A stretch of DNA of 37,290 nt. Origin: Stenotrophomonas maltophilia (GTDB lineage: Bacteria; Pseudomonadota; Gammaproteobacteria; Xanthomonadales; Xanthomonadaceae). The stretch is from assembly GCF_013464485.1 (NCBI RefSeq), contig NZ_RAUX01000043.1, positions 14,349 through 51,638 of the forward strand, given 5' to 3'. Below, piece after piece: positions 1 to 8,172 of this stretch (within the stretch, counting starts at the first letter, position 1; the number at the start of each line of letters is the position of its first letter). Under the pieces are notes generated by a model. That model saw nothing but the letters and a program-made list of their open reading frames with translations. It was not told the DNA's origin and did no database searches. The translations under genes and the position numbers were made by a program.

Positions 1-31
1 GGCCGGCACACCTCGAACCCTCAGCGCCCGC

Positions 32-1357
32 TCAGCGCTTCCACACCGGGAACGCCTGCGGCAGCTGCTGCCACAGCAATGGCCCCGCACGCAGCTCCTG
101 GTCATTGAGCAGGCACGCGTCCAGCTCTGCGCGCACCGCGCGCTCATCCATGTGCACACCAATCACCACCAGCTCCTGTCGGCGATCGCCCCACAACGGG
201 TGCCACAGCCGTTGCATCGCCGTGTGCGCCGCCGAGTCCGGAAATTCCTCCAGGCCCGGCAATGGCGCACTCCAGCAGTCAGCCTGCTGGCGTGCCCAAC
301 CCAAGTCGCTGTAGGGCAGTGGCGTTGGCGGCAGCAGCGGTGTGGTGTCCTCGATGCCCGCACGCACGCGATCGCGCGCGGCGTACCAGAAGCCCGCCGC
401 CTGGGTGCGCGTCGCCGCACCCACCGTGTTCAGTTCGCCCACCCAGTCCATGCGGTTGGCCAACCAGAACCAGCCCTTGCTGCGGATCACGCCGGGCATA
501 CCCGACTGCAGCGCGCGCGCAAACCGCGCCGGGTGGAAGGGACGCCGCGAGCGGTAGACGAAGCTGCCGATACCGTATTCCTCGGTTTCCGGCGTGTGCT
601 CACCGCGCAGTTCCTTCACCCAGCCCGGCGCACGTTGTGCACGCTCCATATCGAAGCGACCGGTATCCAGCAGCTCCGCCAGCGGCAGGTCACCGAAGCT
701 GGACAGCAGCAGCTTCGCATCACGGTTCAGACCGCGCAGTACCGCCAGCGTATCCTGCAGCACCTCGTCGTCCACCTGGTCCACCTTGCTGACTACGATC
801 ACGTCGGCAAACTCCACCTGCTCGCACAGCAGGTCGACCACGCCGCGATCATCGTCCGGGCCGGCCTCCTGGCCGCGCTCGGCCAGGCGCAGCGTCGAAC
901 CGAAATCGGCGAGGAAGGCGCTGCCATCCACCACCGTCACCATCGTATCCAGGCGCGCGATGTCGCTCAGGCTGAAGCCGTGCTCGTCGCGCACCGCAAA
1001 GGTGGCCGCCACCGGCATCGGCTCACCGATGCCGGTCGATTCGATCAGCAGGTAGTCGTAGCGGCCCGCGTCGGCCAGTCGGCGCACTTCCTGCAGCAGA
1101 TCGTCGCGCAGCGTGCAGCAGATGCAGCCGTTGCTGAATTCCACCAGCGTCTCTTCGGTGCGGCGCAGTTCGGCGCCGCCTTCGCGCACCAGCTGCGCGT
1201 CGATGTTGACCTCGCTCATGTCGTTGACGATGACCGCTACGCGCAGGCCCTCGCGATTGCGCAGGATCTGGTTGAGCAGGGTGGTCTTGCCGGCGCCGAG
1301 GAAGCCGGACAGCACGGTGACCGGAAGGCGACGGTCGGCGCGGGAAACAGTGTTCAT
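32..1357 (-). CDS. zigA: COG0523 zinc GTPase (CobW/ZigA-like)
   Basis: G3E-family P-loop GTPase of COG0523, 441 aa, a cytoplasmic metallochaperone class thought to deliver zinc to client enzymes during zinc starvation. Visible motifs are the Walker A GFLGAGKT at residues 18-25, the metal-binding CICC at 78-81 inside the family signature GCICCTLR, a guanine-specificity SKVD, and a CobW C-terminal region containing SKGWFWLA as in the ZigA/YciC branch. The reading frame is open far upstream, but the conserved family start region begins at the ATG at 1357. The gene is divergent from the MerC-domain gene, and a Zur-type palindrome (1387-1401) lies 30 bp before this start. Zinc-dependent repression is therefore inferred. 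The family is sure; the name zigA rests on subfamily resemblance plus the Zur box. Confidence 0.85.
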   Translation of the reverse strand: MNTVSRADRRLPVTVLSGFLGAGKTTLLNQILRNREGLRVAVIVNDMSEVNIDAQLVREGGAELRRTEETLVEFSNGCICCTLRDDLLQEVRRLADAGRYDYLLIESTGIGEPMPVAATFAVRDEHGFSLSDIARLDTMVTVVDGSAFLADFGSTLRLAERGQEAGPDDDRGVVDLLCEQVEFADVIVVSKVDQVDDEVLQDTLAVLRGLNRDAKLLLSSFGDLPLAELLDTGRFDMERAQRAPGWVKELRGEHTPETEEYGIGSFVYRSRRPFHPARFARALQSGMPGVIRSKGWFWLANRMDWVGELNTVGAATRTQAAGFWYAARDRVRAGIEDTTPLLPPTPLPYSDLGWARQQADCWSAPLPGLEEFPDSAAHTAMQRLWHPLWGDRRQELVVIGVHMDERAVRAELDACLLNDQELRAGPLLWQQLPQAFPVWKR

Positions 1358-1386
1358 GTCGGAGCGGGTTGGCTGCGGAACGGAAA

Positions 1387-1401
1387 TGTTACTGTATAAC
1401 A
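1387..1401. promoter_or_regulatory. Zur-type operator between divergent zinc genes
   Basis: TGTTACTGTATAACA is an inverted repeat with perfect 5-bp arms TGTTA/TAACA. Symmetry resumes at AA/TT outside it (1384-1385 with 1403-1404). It resembles the GTTATA-N2-TATAAC-like boxes bound by the zinc repressor Zur in gamma-proteobacteria. It sits between the starts of the COG0523 GTPase (30 bp away) and the MerC protein (26 bp away), so one operator could control both. Confidence 0.65.
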
Positions 1402-1426
1402 ATTGCCGTGCAAGGAACCTCCCCCG

Positions 1427-1801
1427 ATGAAATCGACTTCCGCCGCCCTGCTCGATGCCGGCGCGGTCGCCCTGTCCAGCCTGTGCCTGCTGCACTGCCT
1501 GGCGCTGCCCCTGCTCGCCGCCGCGCTGCCGCTGTTCGGCACCTGGGCCGAAGCAGAATGGGTGCACCTGCTGTTCGTGGCCATCGCCCTGCCGCTGACC
1601 GGCTACGCGCTGTGGCGTGCCGAGCGCCGTCATCCGCTGCCCGTGCTGGCCTGGGCTACCGCCGGCGCTGGGCTTGGCCTGCTGCTGGCCGGCGCGCTGG
1701 CATTGCCCTCGCATGACTGGGAGACGCCGATGACCGTCACCGGCAGCCTGCTACTGGCGGCAACGCATCTCTGGAACGCGCGGCCCCGACACGCGGGGTA
1801 G
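1427..1801 (+). CDS. MerC-domain inner membrane protein
   Basis: 124-aa hydrophobic protein of the MerC family, with about four membrane segments. The N-terminal segment carries the metal-binding pair CLLHC expected of MerC (cysteines near residues 20 and 24), and a second helix follows shortly after. The start is the ATG at 1427, preceded by AAGGA at 1412-1416; an in-frame TTG at 1403 would lie against the Zur box. Family members move mercuric or other soft/divalent metals across the inner membrane. Placement across a Zur box from a zinc GTPase suggests zinc uptake or sensing rather than mercury detoxification, and no other mer genes are seen. Its stop codon TAG (1799-1801) is part of the GTAG head of a REP element. 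Confidence 0.75.
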   Translation: MKSTSAALLDAGAVALSSLCLLHCLALPLLAAALPLFGTWAEAEWVHLLFVAIALPLTGYALWRAERRHPLPVLAWATAGAGLGLLLAGALALPSHDWETPMTVTGSLLLAATHLWNARPRHAG

Positions 1802-1985
1802 AGTCGACTGTTAGTCGACTGCGCTTCGCTCAGGCTGCATAAAACCCCGCGCTTCGCGCGTTAGTCGACCAACAAATGCATGGCCCCGACACGCGGGGTA
1901 GAGTCGACTGTTAGTCGACTGCTCTTCGCTCAAGCTGCATAAAACCCCGCGCTTCGCGCGATAGTCGACTAACAGTCGACTCTAC
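1782..1985. repeat. SMAG/GTAG REP cluster with a 100-bp tandem duplication
   Basis: Two GTAG-headed copies of the 23-nt motif beginning GTAGAGTCGACTG start at 1798 and 1898. An inverted copy ends in CTAC at 1963-1985. The stretch from about 1782 to 1869 is repeated almost unchanged exactly 100 bp later (1882-1969), including the last 20 bases of the MerC gene. The copies differ at only a few bases, so the duplication looks recent. The whole forms strong stem-loops and probably ends transcription of the MerC gene. Confidence 0.85.
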
Positions 1986-2048
1986 CTCCCGGGATCACTT
2001 GCCGTAGCGGCGTGGTCAGCGCCAGCGTGGTCGCCTCGGCACTACTGG

Positions 2049-2333
2049 CTACAGCTTCAGCATCATCCGCAGCAGGTACATCAGCAGTGGCAGCGCGCTG
2101 ATCACTGCGCCCGCAATGCCGATCCACGGCCAGCGCTCGCCGCGCACACGCGAGGCCACCGCCAGGCCGCCACCGACCAGCGCCGCACCCAGCACGCCCA
2201 CGCCCAGACCGGCGGCCATGCCATTGCCGCCGGCGGCCACCGCCGCCTGCGCGGCCAACGTGCCCGCGCCCCAGCCCACCACCATCCCCAGCCAACTGGC
2301 CACGCCGCACCACGGTGCCTTGCCCTGCATCAT
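2049..2333 (-). CDS. small membrane protein, unknown function
   Basis: 94-aa Gly/Ala-rich protein with about three predicted membrane helices (roughly residues 12-35, 39-60 and 68-90). A basic loop containing RVRGERW separates the last two. AGGGG lies about 10 bases before the ATG in the coding sense. The gene is divergent from the lipoprotein gene at 2425. No family is recognised. The clear helix pattern and a codon use like its neighbours support a real gene. Confidence 0.55.
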   Translation of the reverse strand: MMQGKAPWCGVASWLGMVVGWGAGTLAAQAAVAAGGNGMAAGLGVGVLGAALVGGGLAVASRVRGERWPWIGIAGAVISALPLLMYLLRMMLKL

Positions 2334-2424
2334 CCGAAAACCCCTGTGCTCTTGCCGAATTTCTGTACGGGCCGCGCCCGCATGCTGCCTACACTAGCCG
2401 CACCCGCCCCTGTAGGGACATCCC

Positions 2425-2841
2425 ATGCGCATGCTCCGCCTGCTGCTGCCCGGTGCCCTCCTGCTGCTCACCGCCTGTGGTGGTGACACCGGGCTTCCCT
2501 TCTCGGCCGATCCGCTGCAAGGCTGCTTCGCCACCAGCGCGCGCAAACCGGCTGACTTCCGCGTCGAAAAGGAAGGCGGCCAGTACTTCGTTTCCTTCAG
2601 TCGCGGCGACCAGTGGCAGCGCGAACCCAATGCCCTGCACAAGGCCACCCGCAGCGAGATCAGCCGCTACTTCCGCGATGACGCCGAACAGATCGACAGC
2701 GCGCTGATCCGCATGGCCGGCGGCTTCGGCATCTTCCACTTCAACAAGGGCGCGACGTTGAAGGGCAAGGCCAGCGACAGTGACTACATGGCGCTGATGC
2801 TGATCGGGGCTGGGCCGGTGTATGCAGTGAAGTGCGATTGA
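2425..2841 (+). CDS. lipoprotein, unknown function
   Basis: 138-aa exported lipoprotein. The signal peptide ends in a lipobox LTAC with the lipidated Cys at residue 18. The residue after Cys is Gly, so outer-membrane sorting would be expected. The mature part is about 120 residues, mixed alpha/beta, with no family I recognise. A GTAGGGACATCCC stretch before the ATG supplies a GGGA ribosome site. It is followed after a REP half-site by a methyltransferase gene on the same strand. Confidence 0.7.
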   Translation: MRMLRLLLPGALLLLTACGGDTGLPFSADPLQGCFATSARKPADFRVEKEGGQYFVSFSRGDQWQREPNALHKATRSEISRYFRDDAEQIDSALIRMAGGFGIFHFNKGATLKGKASDSDYMALMLIGAGPVYAVKCD

Positions 2842-2877
2842 ACTGCAGCGCCGAGCGCACGCCCGGCTGTTGCTGTG

Positions 2878-2902
2878 GTAGATCCACGCCCTGCATGGAT
2901 GC
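2878..2902 (+). repeat. single GTAG-headed REP half-site
   Basis: GTAGATCCACGCCCTGCATG continuing to GATGC is one GTAG-headed palindrome of a different sequence subfamily from those at 1798. It forms a hairpin through ATCCA/TGGAT. It sits between the lipoprotein stop and the methyltransferase start and has no inverted partner close by. Confidence 0.6.
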
Positions 2903-2921
2903 AGGCAGGGCGCAACCGAGC

Positions 2922-3827
2922 ATGGCCTCTGCGCTACAGCAGCTGCGGTACCATGCCCTCCCCCGAACCGCCCCGGTACCCGCCGTGCCCCACTACACCG
3001 GCCCCCTGCTGACCCGCGACAGCGCTGACGCCCTGCGCCGTGCCCATGACAAGGGCGCTGCCGACTGGCCGGGCTCGCTCGACCTGGGCCGCAACCAGGA
3101 CAGCGTGGCGCTGGATGCCGACGGCTTCCACTTCCGTGGCCAGGCCTACCCCTGGCCGGGCAAGCTGAAGGACCGCACGCTGTACTACTGGGATGGCGAG
3201 GAGTTCGCGCCGATCTCGCGCTACAGCGGCTCGCTGATCAAGCTGGTGCCGACCGAATGGGGCGCACCGACCTTCGAGATCGACGGCATCAAGATGCTGC
3301 CGACCTCCAAGCTGTCACCGTTCGAGGACGCGCGCCGCAAGGTCGAGCTGGTCGCCCCGGCCGGCAAGGTCATCCTCGATACCTGCGGTGGCCTGGGCTA
3401 CTTCGCCGCCTGCGCGCTGGAAGCCGGGGTCGGCCAGATCCGTTCGTTCGAGAAGAACGCCGATGTGATGTGGCTGCGCACGCTCAACCCGTGGTCGCCG
3501 GATCCGGACTCGGCTGCGGCCGGTGGCCGCCTGCAGTTCAGCCACGGCGATGTCTCGCAGCAGATCGAACAGGTGGCCAGCAACAGTGTCGACGCGATCC
3601 TGCACGACCCGCCGCGCTTCGGCATCGCCGGCGAGTTGTACTCGCAGGTGTTCTACGACCACCTCGCACGCGTCATCCGCAAGGGAGGGCGCCTGTTCCA
3701 CTACACCGGTGCACCAAACAAACTGACCAGCGGCCGCGACGTACCGCGTGAAGTGGCCAAACGGCTGGAAAAGGCCGGTTTCAAGGCCGAGCTGGCGCTT
3801 GACGGTGTACTGGCCGTCAAGCGTTGA
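2922..3827 (+). CDS. class I SAM-dependent methyltransferase (DPPR motif)
   Basis: 301-aa protein with a Rossmann methyltransferase domain in its second half. Motif I is DTCGGLGYF at about residues 153-161. An HDPPRF motif IV at 228-233 resembles the [DN]PPx active-site motif of amino-methyltransferases. The N-terminal 110 residues hold a conserved region with SGSLIKLVPTEWGAPTFEIDGIK-like sequence that probably positions the substrate. The substrate cannot be read from sequence. The start at 2922 is the first ATG past the REP half-site; a GTG at 2985 is an alternative. It converges with the deacetylase gene, leaving only 3 bp between the stops. Confidence 0.75.
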   Translation: MASALQQLRYHALPRTAPVPAVPHYTGPLLTRDSADALRRAHDKGAADWPGSLDLGRNQDSVALDADGFHFRGQAYPWPGKLKDRTLYYWDGEEFAPISRYSGSLIKLVPTEWGAPTFEIDGIKMLPTSKLSPFEDARRKVELVAPAGKVILDTCGGLGYFAACALEAGVGQIRSFEKNADVMWLRTLNPWSPDPDSAAAGGRLQFSHGDVSQQIEQVASNSVDAILHDPPRFGIAGELYSQVFYDHLARVIRKGGRLFHYTGAPNKLTSGRDVPREVAKRLEKAGFKAELALDGVLAVKR

Positions 3828-3830
3828 GCC

Positions 3831-4808
3831 TCACTCCGAATCCACCTTCGCCAGCTGCATCACCCACTTCGGCACTACCGGCTCCCCGGCATAGAAGTCC
3901 TTCGGCTTCTTCTCCGCCATCGCCCAGCGATGCAGCCAGCTGGGGCCATAGCGGCCGTTGTAGCCTTCGGCCCCCCGCGCATACGCCGGGTCACGCATCG
4001 CTTCGTCCAGTGAGATGAAGCGATAGCCGCGCCGCTTCGTCGCCGCCACCAGTTCGGCGAACGTGGCTGCGTTGAGTTCGTTGGCGTGCATCAGCCACAC
4101 CTGCGGCAGCGCATAGCCCAGCAGCGCCTGCGACTGCTTCTCGTAGTAGTCCAGCTTGTTCAGCATGTAGGGCACGTAGCCCTTGCGCAGCTGCGCCAGC
4201 GTCGCTTCGCGGGACGGTGAATCGGGCTGCTCGTTCATCACGTTGGCGTAGGCGAACGCCCAGACCCATTCGCCATTGTCGACGGTCACCGGTGCCACGC
4301 GGTAGCCATGCTGCTTGAAGAACGCGTTCATCTCCGCGCGTTCGTCCGGCGTGCGCCCGGCGCGCAGGTAGGGATGGCGCATCCACTGCGGTTTCAGTCC
4401 GCGCTCGGCCAGCAGCGGCCGCAGTACCGTCTCGCCACGCAGGAAATCCTGCTGGAACGCTGGCACGCCCTTGGCGTTCAGATCCATGTGCGAATACGTG
4501 TGGTTGCCCAGCGTATGGCCCGCATCCTGCCAGTCGCGCAGCATCTGCACCCGCGCCGGCTGCACCTGCCCGCCCACCTCCAGCTTGTTCTCGTTGACGA
4601 AACCCACCACCGGCACGCCGGCCTGGCGCAGCTGGGCCATCAACGCCTCATGCCGCGCCTGCAGGTCCGGCGGTACGATCTGGTCCAGCCGTGCCCATGG
4701 CAGATCGTCGATGGTCACCGCGATACGGCGATCCACCTCGGCGGCGTGCACCGCCAGCGACAACAGCAACAACGGCAACAACGGCACTGCACGCAGCAAC
4801 AAGCGCAT
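3831..4808 (-). CDS. secreted polysaccharide deacetylase (NodB homology)
   Basis: 325-aa exported hydrolase of carbohydrate esterase family 4 type. A signal peptide covers about residues 1-23 (…VHAA). The NodB domain shows TIDD (32-35) with the catalytic/metal Asp pair, then GNHTYSH with the two metal His residues, then MRHPYLRAG as motif 3. It would remove acetyl groups from an N-acetylated cell-wall or extracellular sugar in the periplasm. The start is the second ATG of a close pair, because AAGGA stands 7 bases before it. Substrate unknown. Confidence 0.85.
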   Translation of the reverse strand: MRLLLRAVPLLPLLLLSLAVHAAEVDRRIAVTIDDLPWARLDQIVPPDLQARHEALMAQLRQAGVPVVGFVNENKLEVGGQVQPARVQMLRDWQDAGHTLGNHTYSHMDLNAKGVPAFQQDFLRGETVLRPLLAERGLKPQWMRHPYLRAGRTPDERAEMNAFFKQHGYRVAPVTVDNGEWVWAFAYANVMNEQPDSPSREATLAQLRKGYVPYMLNKLDYYEKQSQALLGYALPQVWLMHANELNAATFAELVAATKRRGYRFISLDEAMRDPAYARGAEGYNGRYGPSWLHRWAMAEKKPKDFYAGEPVVPKWVMQLAKVDSE

Positions 4809-4875
4809 CCGCATTTCCTTGCAAGGGTAAGGCACGAACTGTACCGCGATTACCGGCGCGCGGCCGAGTGTGTGC

Positions 4876-5421
4876 TCAGCCGGCGATGTACTGCGGCGGC
4901 ACGTGCGCGGTCAACCACACGCCATTGGCCGATCGAAGAAAGACATGGCCGTCGGCATGCATGCGGCCCGCAGCCACACTCAGAATCACCGGCGCACCGC
5001 GGCGCGCGCCAACCCGCTGCGCGGTCTGCCGGTCCGGCGACAGGTGCACATGCTGGCGCTCACCCGGTCGCAGGCCCTGCTCGCGGATGGCCGCGACAAA
5101 GCGGGCCACCGTGCCGTGGTACAGCCACGCTGGCGGTTCGACCGGCTCCAGCCCCAGATCAACCTGGATCGAATGGCCCTGGCTGGCCCGAATGCGCAGA
5201 CCGTCTTCGCTCAATGCGAAGCGCTGCTTGTCGTTGCTGTCTACCAGGGCCTGCAGCGCCTGCCGGTCCAGCACCACACCCTGGCCAGCCATGCCGCGCA
5301 GCAACGCATCGATATCGGCCCACCCTTGTGCATCCAGCTGCAGCCCGATCTTCTCCGGCGCGTGGCGCAGCACCAGGCTCATGAGCTTGCTGGCCTGCTT
5401 GTATGACGTATCCGTACTCAT
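4876..5421 (-). CDS. kptA: RNA 2'-phosphotransferase (KptA/Tpt1)
   Basis: 181-aa KptA/Tpt1 family enzyme, which transfers the 2'-phosphate of RNA to NAD+ and releases ADP-ribose 1'',2''-cyclic phosphate. Recognisable pieces are an N-terminal [13 protein letters not shown], the central RASQGHS, the HGT of the NAD site, [19 protein letters not shown] and the terminal VPPQYI. Length is normal for a bacterial KptA. In bacteria without 2'-phosphorylated splice junctions the physiological substrate is unclear; RNA repair or ADP-ribosylation has been proposed. The start chosen is MSTDTSYK; two ATG or near codons just upstream are possible, and no strong ribosome site is seen. Confidence 0.88.
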   Translation of the reverse strand: MSTDTSYKQASKLMSLVLRHAPEKIGLQLDAQGWADIDALLRGMAGQGVVLDRQALQALVDSNDKQRFALSEDGLRIRASQGHSIQVDLGLEPVEPPAWLYHGTVARFVAAIREQGLRPGERQHVHLSPDRQTAQRVGARRGAPVILSVAAGRMHADGHVFLRSANGVWLTAHVPPQYIAG

Positions 5422-5457
5422 CGGCATAGGCTGACGCAAATCACTGCCGGATGCCAG

Positions 5458-6117
5458 TCACACCGCTGCCGATGGTGCCGCCCGGGCCCGCGCGATCCCC
5501 CGCCACAGCGCGATGCCGCCCACCATCGTCGCCAGCAGCAACACCACCAGCACCAGCGCCAGGTCATCCGGATTGCGCAGCAGCGGCGCGTGTTCGTGGG
5601 TGAGGATCTCGAACACCACCTGCTGTGCCTGTGCCAGCGGCAGCCTGCCCTGCTCACCCAGCTCCACCAGGCACGCTGCCGGCGAAAGTGTAGCCACGCT
5701 GATCCACGCCACGTGGTACAGATGCAGTGCCCTGACCGCCAGCGCCAGGATCGCGCCGTGCAGCGCAATCAACCCACAGTTGGCCCGGCGCAGGCACGCC
5801 GGCACGCGTCCCAGCCGATAGACGCTGATCGATACCGCACCGAGCATGGACAGCACCACGCCAGCCATCGGAATCCAATGCAAGGGCTGCCAGGGCTGGA
5901 GCGCCAGGGAGCGCGCCTGCAGCTGTTCGGCCACCTGCATGCGTGCGACCGGATCCGAGCCCCCACACGTGTCGCCCACCGGCTCCAGCAGCAGACCCAC
6001 GCGGTAGTGGAAGAACGCAACCGCCAGCACCACCGCCAGCAGCGCCACCACCTGCAACACCAGCAGCATCGGGCCCGGACCACACATACGAGAGAAGCGG
6101 GTGGCAGCGGAGACCAT
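5458..6117 (-). CDS. membrane protein, unknown function
   Basis: 219-aa inner-membrane protein with about four helices: near residues 17-39, 82-100, 111-133 and 187-205. The periplasmic stretch after helix 1 contains a Cys and Asp/Gln-rich sequence. The ATG at 6117 is preferred because AGGA stands 7 bases upstream; a GTG at 6132 lies in frame without such spacing. The gene precedes kptA on the same strand with 36 bp between them, so they may be cotranscribed. No family recognised. Confidence 0.6.
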   Translation of the reverse strand: MVSAATRFSRMCGPGPMLLVLQVVALLAVVLAVAFFHYRVGLLLEPVGDTCGGSDPVARMQVAEQLQARSLALQPWQPLHWIPMAGVVLSMLGAVSISVYRLGRVPACLRRANCGLIALHGAILALAVRALHLYHVAWISVATLSPAACLVELGEQGRLPLAQAQQVVFEILTHEHAPLLRNPDDLALVLVVLLLATMVGGIALWRGIARARAAPSAAV

Positions 6118-6249
6118 CGATTCATCCTGCACAACAAAGGATCATCCTAACCACGCGCACGATGGCTGTCGGCTGGCGAATACGACAAGCCCTGTCCCTC
6201 CCGGTAGGATGGCAAGGCGCATGGACGGTTGTACGCCGAGGTGGTGTGG

Positions 6250-6930
6250 ATGCTTACGTTGTATCTGTGGGTGCGGACCCTGGTTCCGCTGCTGGTGTTC
6301 GTGCTCAGCTGGATGCTGCTGTCGCGCCTGATCAACGCGCGTGTCGCACGCCTTCCACGCGTTCCATTGAACCTGCCCGCACACAGCAGCAGCCCACGCA
6401 GGAAGGATCGGCGCCTGTACGCGCGTGCGCTCCGGCGCCGCCCTGGCCTGCGCAATGCCACCCGACCCGCCACCGCCCCACGCAGCTGGCATCTGGCCAG
6501 CGCCATGGCCGCGCTGTCTGCGCTTGTCGTCGCGGTAGTGGCAATGCCCGACGGCGCGCGCTTCCAGGTGATGGTCGAGAGCCTCACTGGTTACCCGGCC
6601 ACGATTGCCGACGTGCAGGTTCCTGCAGCAGCACAATCACGGCTTCTGCAGGCGTGGCAACCCGCGCTTGCGCAGCTGTCACGGCCGGTGACGATGCGCT
6701 ACCCGATCGGCCGCACCGGTGGCCAGCACGAGGCGCATGCCACGCTGCCCGTGCAGCTGAGGCGGCAGGGTGACCGGCTGCAGATCGCCACCGCCCTGCC
6801 GGTGGATACCGGATCGCTGCGCAGAGAGCTGGCTCGTCTGGCTGGCGTACCGGTTGAGGCGATTACCGTTCACCAGACCGAAATCGCGCCCTGGCGGCAA
6901 ACGGGCTGGGCGCCACTGCCCGAACCCTAG
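6250..6930 (+). CDS. membrane-anchored protein, unknown function
   Basis: 226-aa protein. One N-terminal helix (about residues 4-24) is followed by an Arg-rich, Pro-rich cytoplasmic stretch. A second helix lies near 83-98. The C-terminal domain of about 125 residues is probably outside the membrane. Start at ATG 6250 with GAGG about 9 bases before it. Divergent from the membrane protein at 5458-6117. I recognise no domain; the Arg-rich segment has unusually many basic residues but no clear motif. Confidence 0.5.
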   Translation: MLTLYLWVRTLVPLLVFVLSWMLLSRLINARVARLPRVPLNLPAHSSSPRRKDRRLYARALRRRPGLRNATRPATAPRSWHLASAMAALSALVVAVVAMPDGARFQVMVESLTGYPATIADVQVPAAAQSRLLQAWQPALAQLSRPVTMRYPIGRTGGQHEAHATLPVQLRRQGDRLQIATALPVDTGSLRRELARLAGVPVEAITVHQTEIAPWRQTGWAPLPEP

Positions 6931-6958
6931 CGCCGGCCCCACGCCTGGCCTCGGCCGC

Positions 6959-7132
6959 TCACACCTCGCGCGGCAGCTTGGCCGCCCACATGTTGTCCAC
7001 CAGATTCGGATACGGGCGGCCGTTTTCCTCCGCCCGCTGCCGCGCCGCTTCCTTCTGCGCGGGCGACAGCGGCTGGGATTGATGGCCCTTGGGGTTGGGC
7101 CGCTTCCAGGGTGGGGTCTGGGTCTTGCGCAT
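6959..7132 (-). CDS. 57-aa basic protein, conserved-looking
   Basis: A short frame beginning MRKTQTPPWKRPNPKGHQ and ending AAKLPREV. The product is basic at the N-terminus, rich in Pro, Lys and Arg, with a helical AQKEAARQRAEE centre and a hydrophobic NLVDNMWA near the end. I recall small proteins of this type in Xanthomonadaceae but know no function. It lies 9 bp after the alpha/beta hydrolase stop on the same strand, so cotranscription is likely. Its spacing and codon use favour a real gene. Confidence 0.6.
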   Translation of the reverse strand: MRKTQTPPWKRPNPKGHQSQPLSPAQKEAARQRAEENGRPYPNLVDNMWAAKLPREV

Positions 7133-7141
7133 GCCGCCAGC

Positions 7142-7954
7142 TTACGTCTTCAGGAAGTTCAGCAGCGCCAGATTGAAGTGGTCGGCATGGCTGGTGTTGC
7201 AGCCGTGCGGCGCGCCTTCCAGGATCACCACCTCGCTACCCGCAATGGCCTCATGCGTGCGTTCACCCGAGCCTTCAAACGGCACGATGGCGTCGCTGTC
7301 GCCGTGCAGAATCAAGGTCGGCACCGTGATCTTCTTCAAGTCCTCGCGGAAGTCGGTGGTCGCGAACGCGTGCATGCAGCCCAGCGCGGCCGTCTGATCG
7401 GATTGGTGGCACAGCGCGATCGCGGCCTGGCGCTGTTCCTCGGTCACCATCAGCTTGCCGTCGGCGCTGAAGAAATCGCGGGTGAAGCCATCGAAGAACG
7501 CCTCGCGATCTTTCTCCAAGCCACTGCGCATCTCATCGGCCTTGTCCTGGGTCAGCGGGCCGTCCGGGTTGTCATCGCCGCGCAGCAGGTAGGGCGGCAC
7601 GGCGGCGGCGAACACCACGCTGTGCAGGCGGCCCTCACCGTGGTTGGCCACGTAACGCGCCACCTCGCCACCGCCCATCGAGAAGCCAACCAGCGTCACG
7701 TCGCGCAGATCGCGCTCTTCGATCAACGCCGCCAGGTCCGCCGCCAAGCTGTCGTAGTCGTAGCCATCGGCGGGCTTCTCAGAGCGGCCGAAGCCACGAC
7801 GGTCGTAGCTGATCACCCGGTACTGGGCATCGCGCAGGATCGACACCTGCGGTTTCCAGGCATCGGCCGACAGCGGCCAGCCATGGATCAGGATGACCGG
7901 GCGGCCATCGCCGCCGGTGTCTTCAACGTGCAGGCGGATGCGGGAAGCGGACAT
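7142..7954 (-). CDS. alpha/beta hydrolase (haloperoxidase-like esterase)
   Basis: 270-aa cytoplasmic alpha/beta hydrolase of the cofactor-free haloperoxidase/esterase group. The oxyanion-hole HGWP is at 24-27 and the nucleophile elbow GFSMGG has Ser92. The acid residue lies in HGDSDAIVP (Asp219 or Asp221), and the catalytic His is His250 in GAPHGCN. YDRRGFGRS near residue 50 is typical of this group. AGGAG lies 5 bases before the ATG. Natural substrate unknown; ester or lactone hydrolysis or perhydrolysis is likely. The 57-aa gene follows directly. Confidence 0.88.
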   Translation of the reverse strand: MSASRIRLHVEDTGGDGRPVILIHGWPLSADAWKPQVSILRDAQYRVISYDRRGFGRSEKPADGYDYDSLAADLAALIEERDLRDVTLVGFSMGGGEVARYVANHGEGRLHSVVFAAAVPPYLLRGDDNPDGPLTQDKADEMRSGLEKDREAFFDGFTRDFFSADGKLMVTEEQRQAAIALCHQSDQTAALGCMHAFATTDFREDLKKITVPTLILHGDSDAIVPFEGSGERTHEAIAGSEVVILEGAPHGCNTSHADHFNLALLNFLKT

Positions 7955-8172
7955 GGGGGCTCCTGTGGAAGGGCAGGATTGCAGGCTAGGGCCCCGGCCC
8001 TATGCCGCCCGTGAGGGAATCGTGGCGCGCTGTGACATGGCGTGCACAGGGGGGCGGTCGGTCATGCCGCCAAATCCGCGCTTCATCGCGCCCAGCACCG
8101 TTTCGTCGCCACACGGCGGCAAGGTGCAGCCGGGCGTGCCAGCCTGCGTGGACCACTCCCGGGAGATTCGCC

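Noticed and set aside
1369-1716. Alternative + strand frame overlapping the MerC gene
   Set aside because: Out of frame with the CLLHC-bearing membrane protein, which has the ribosome site and family match.
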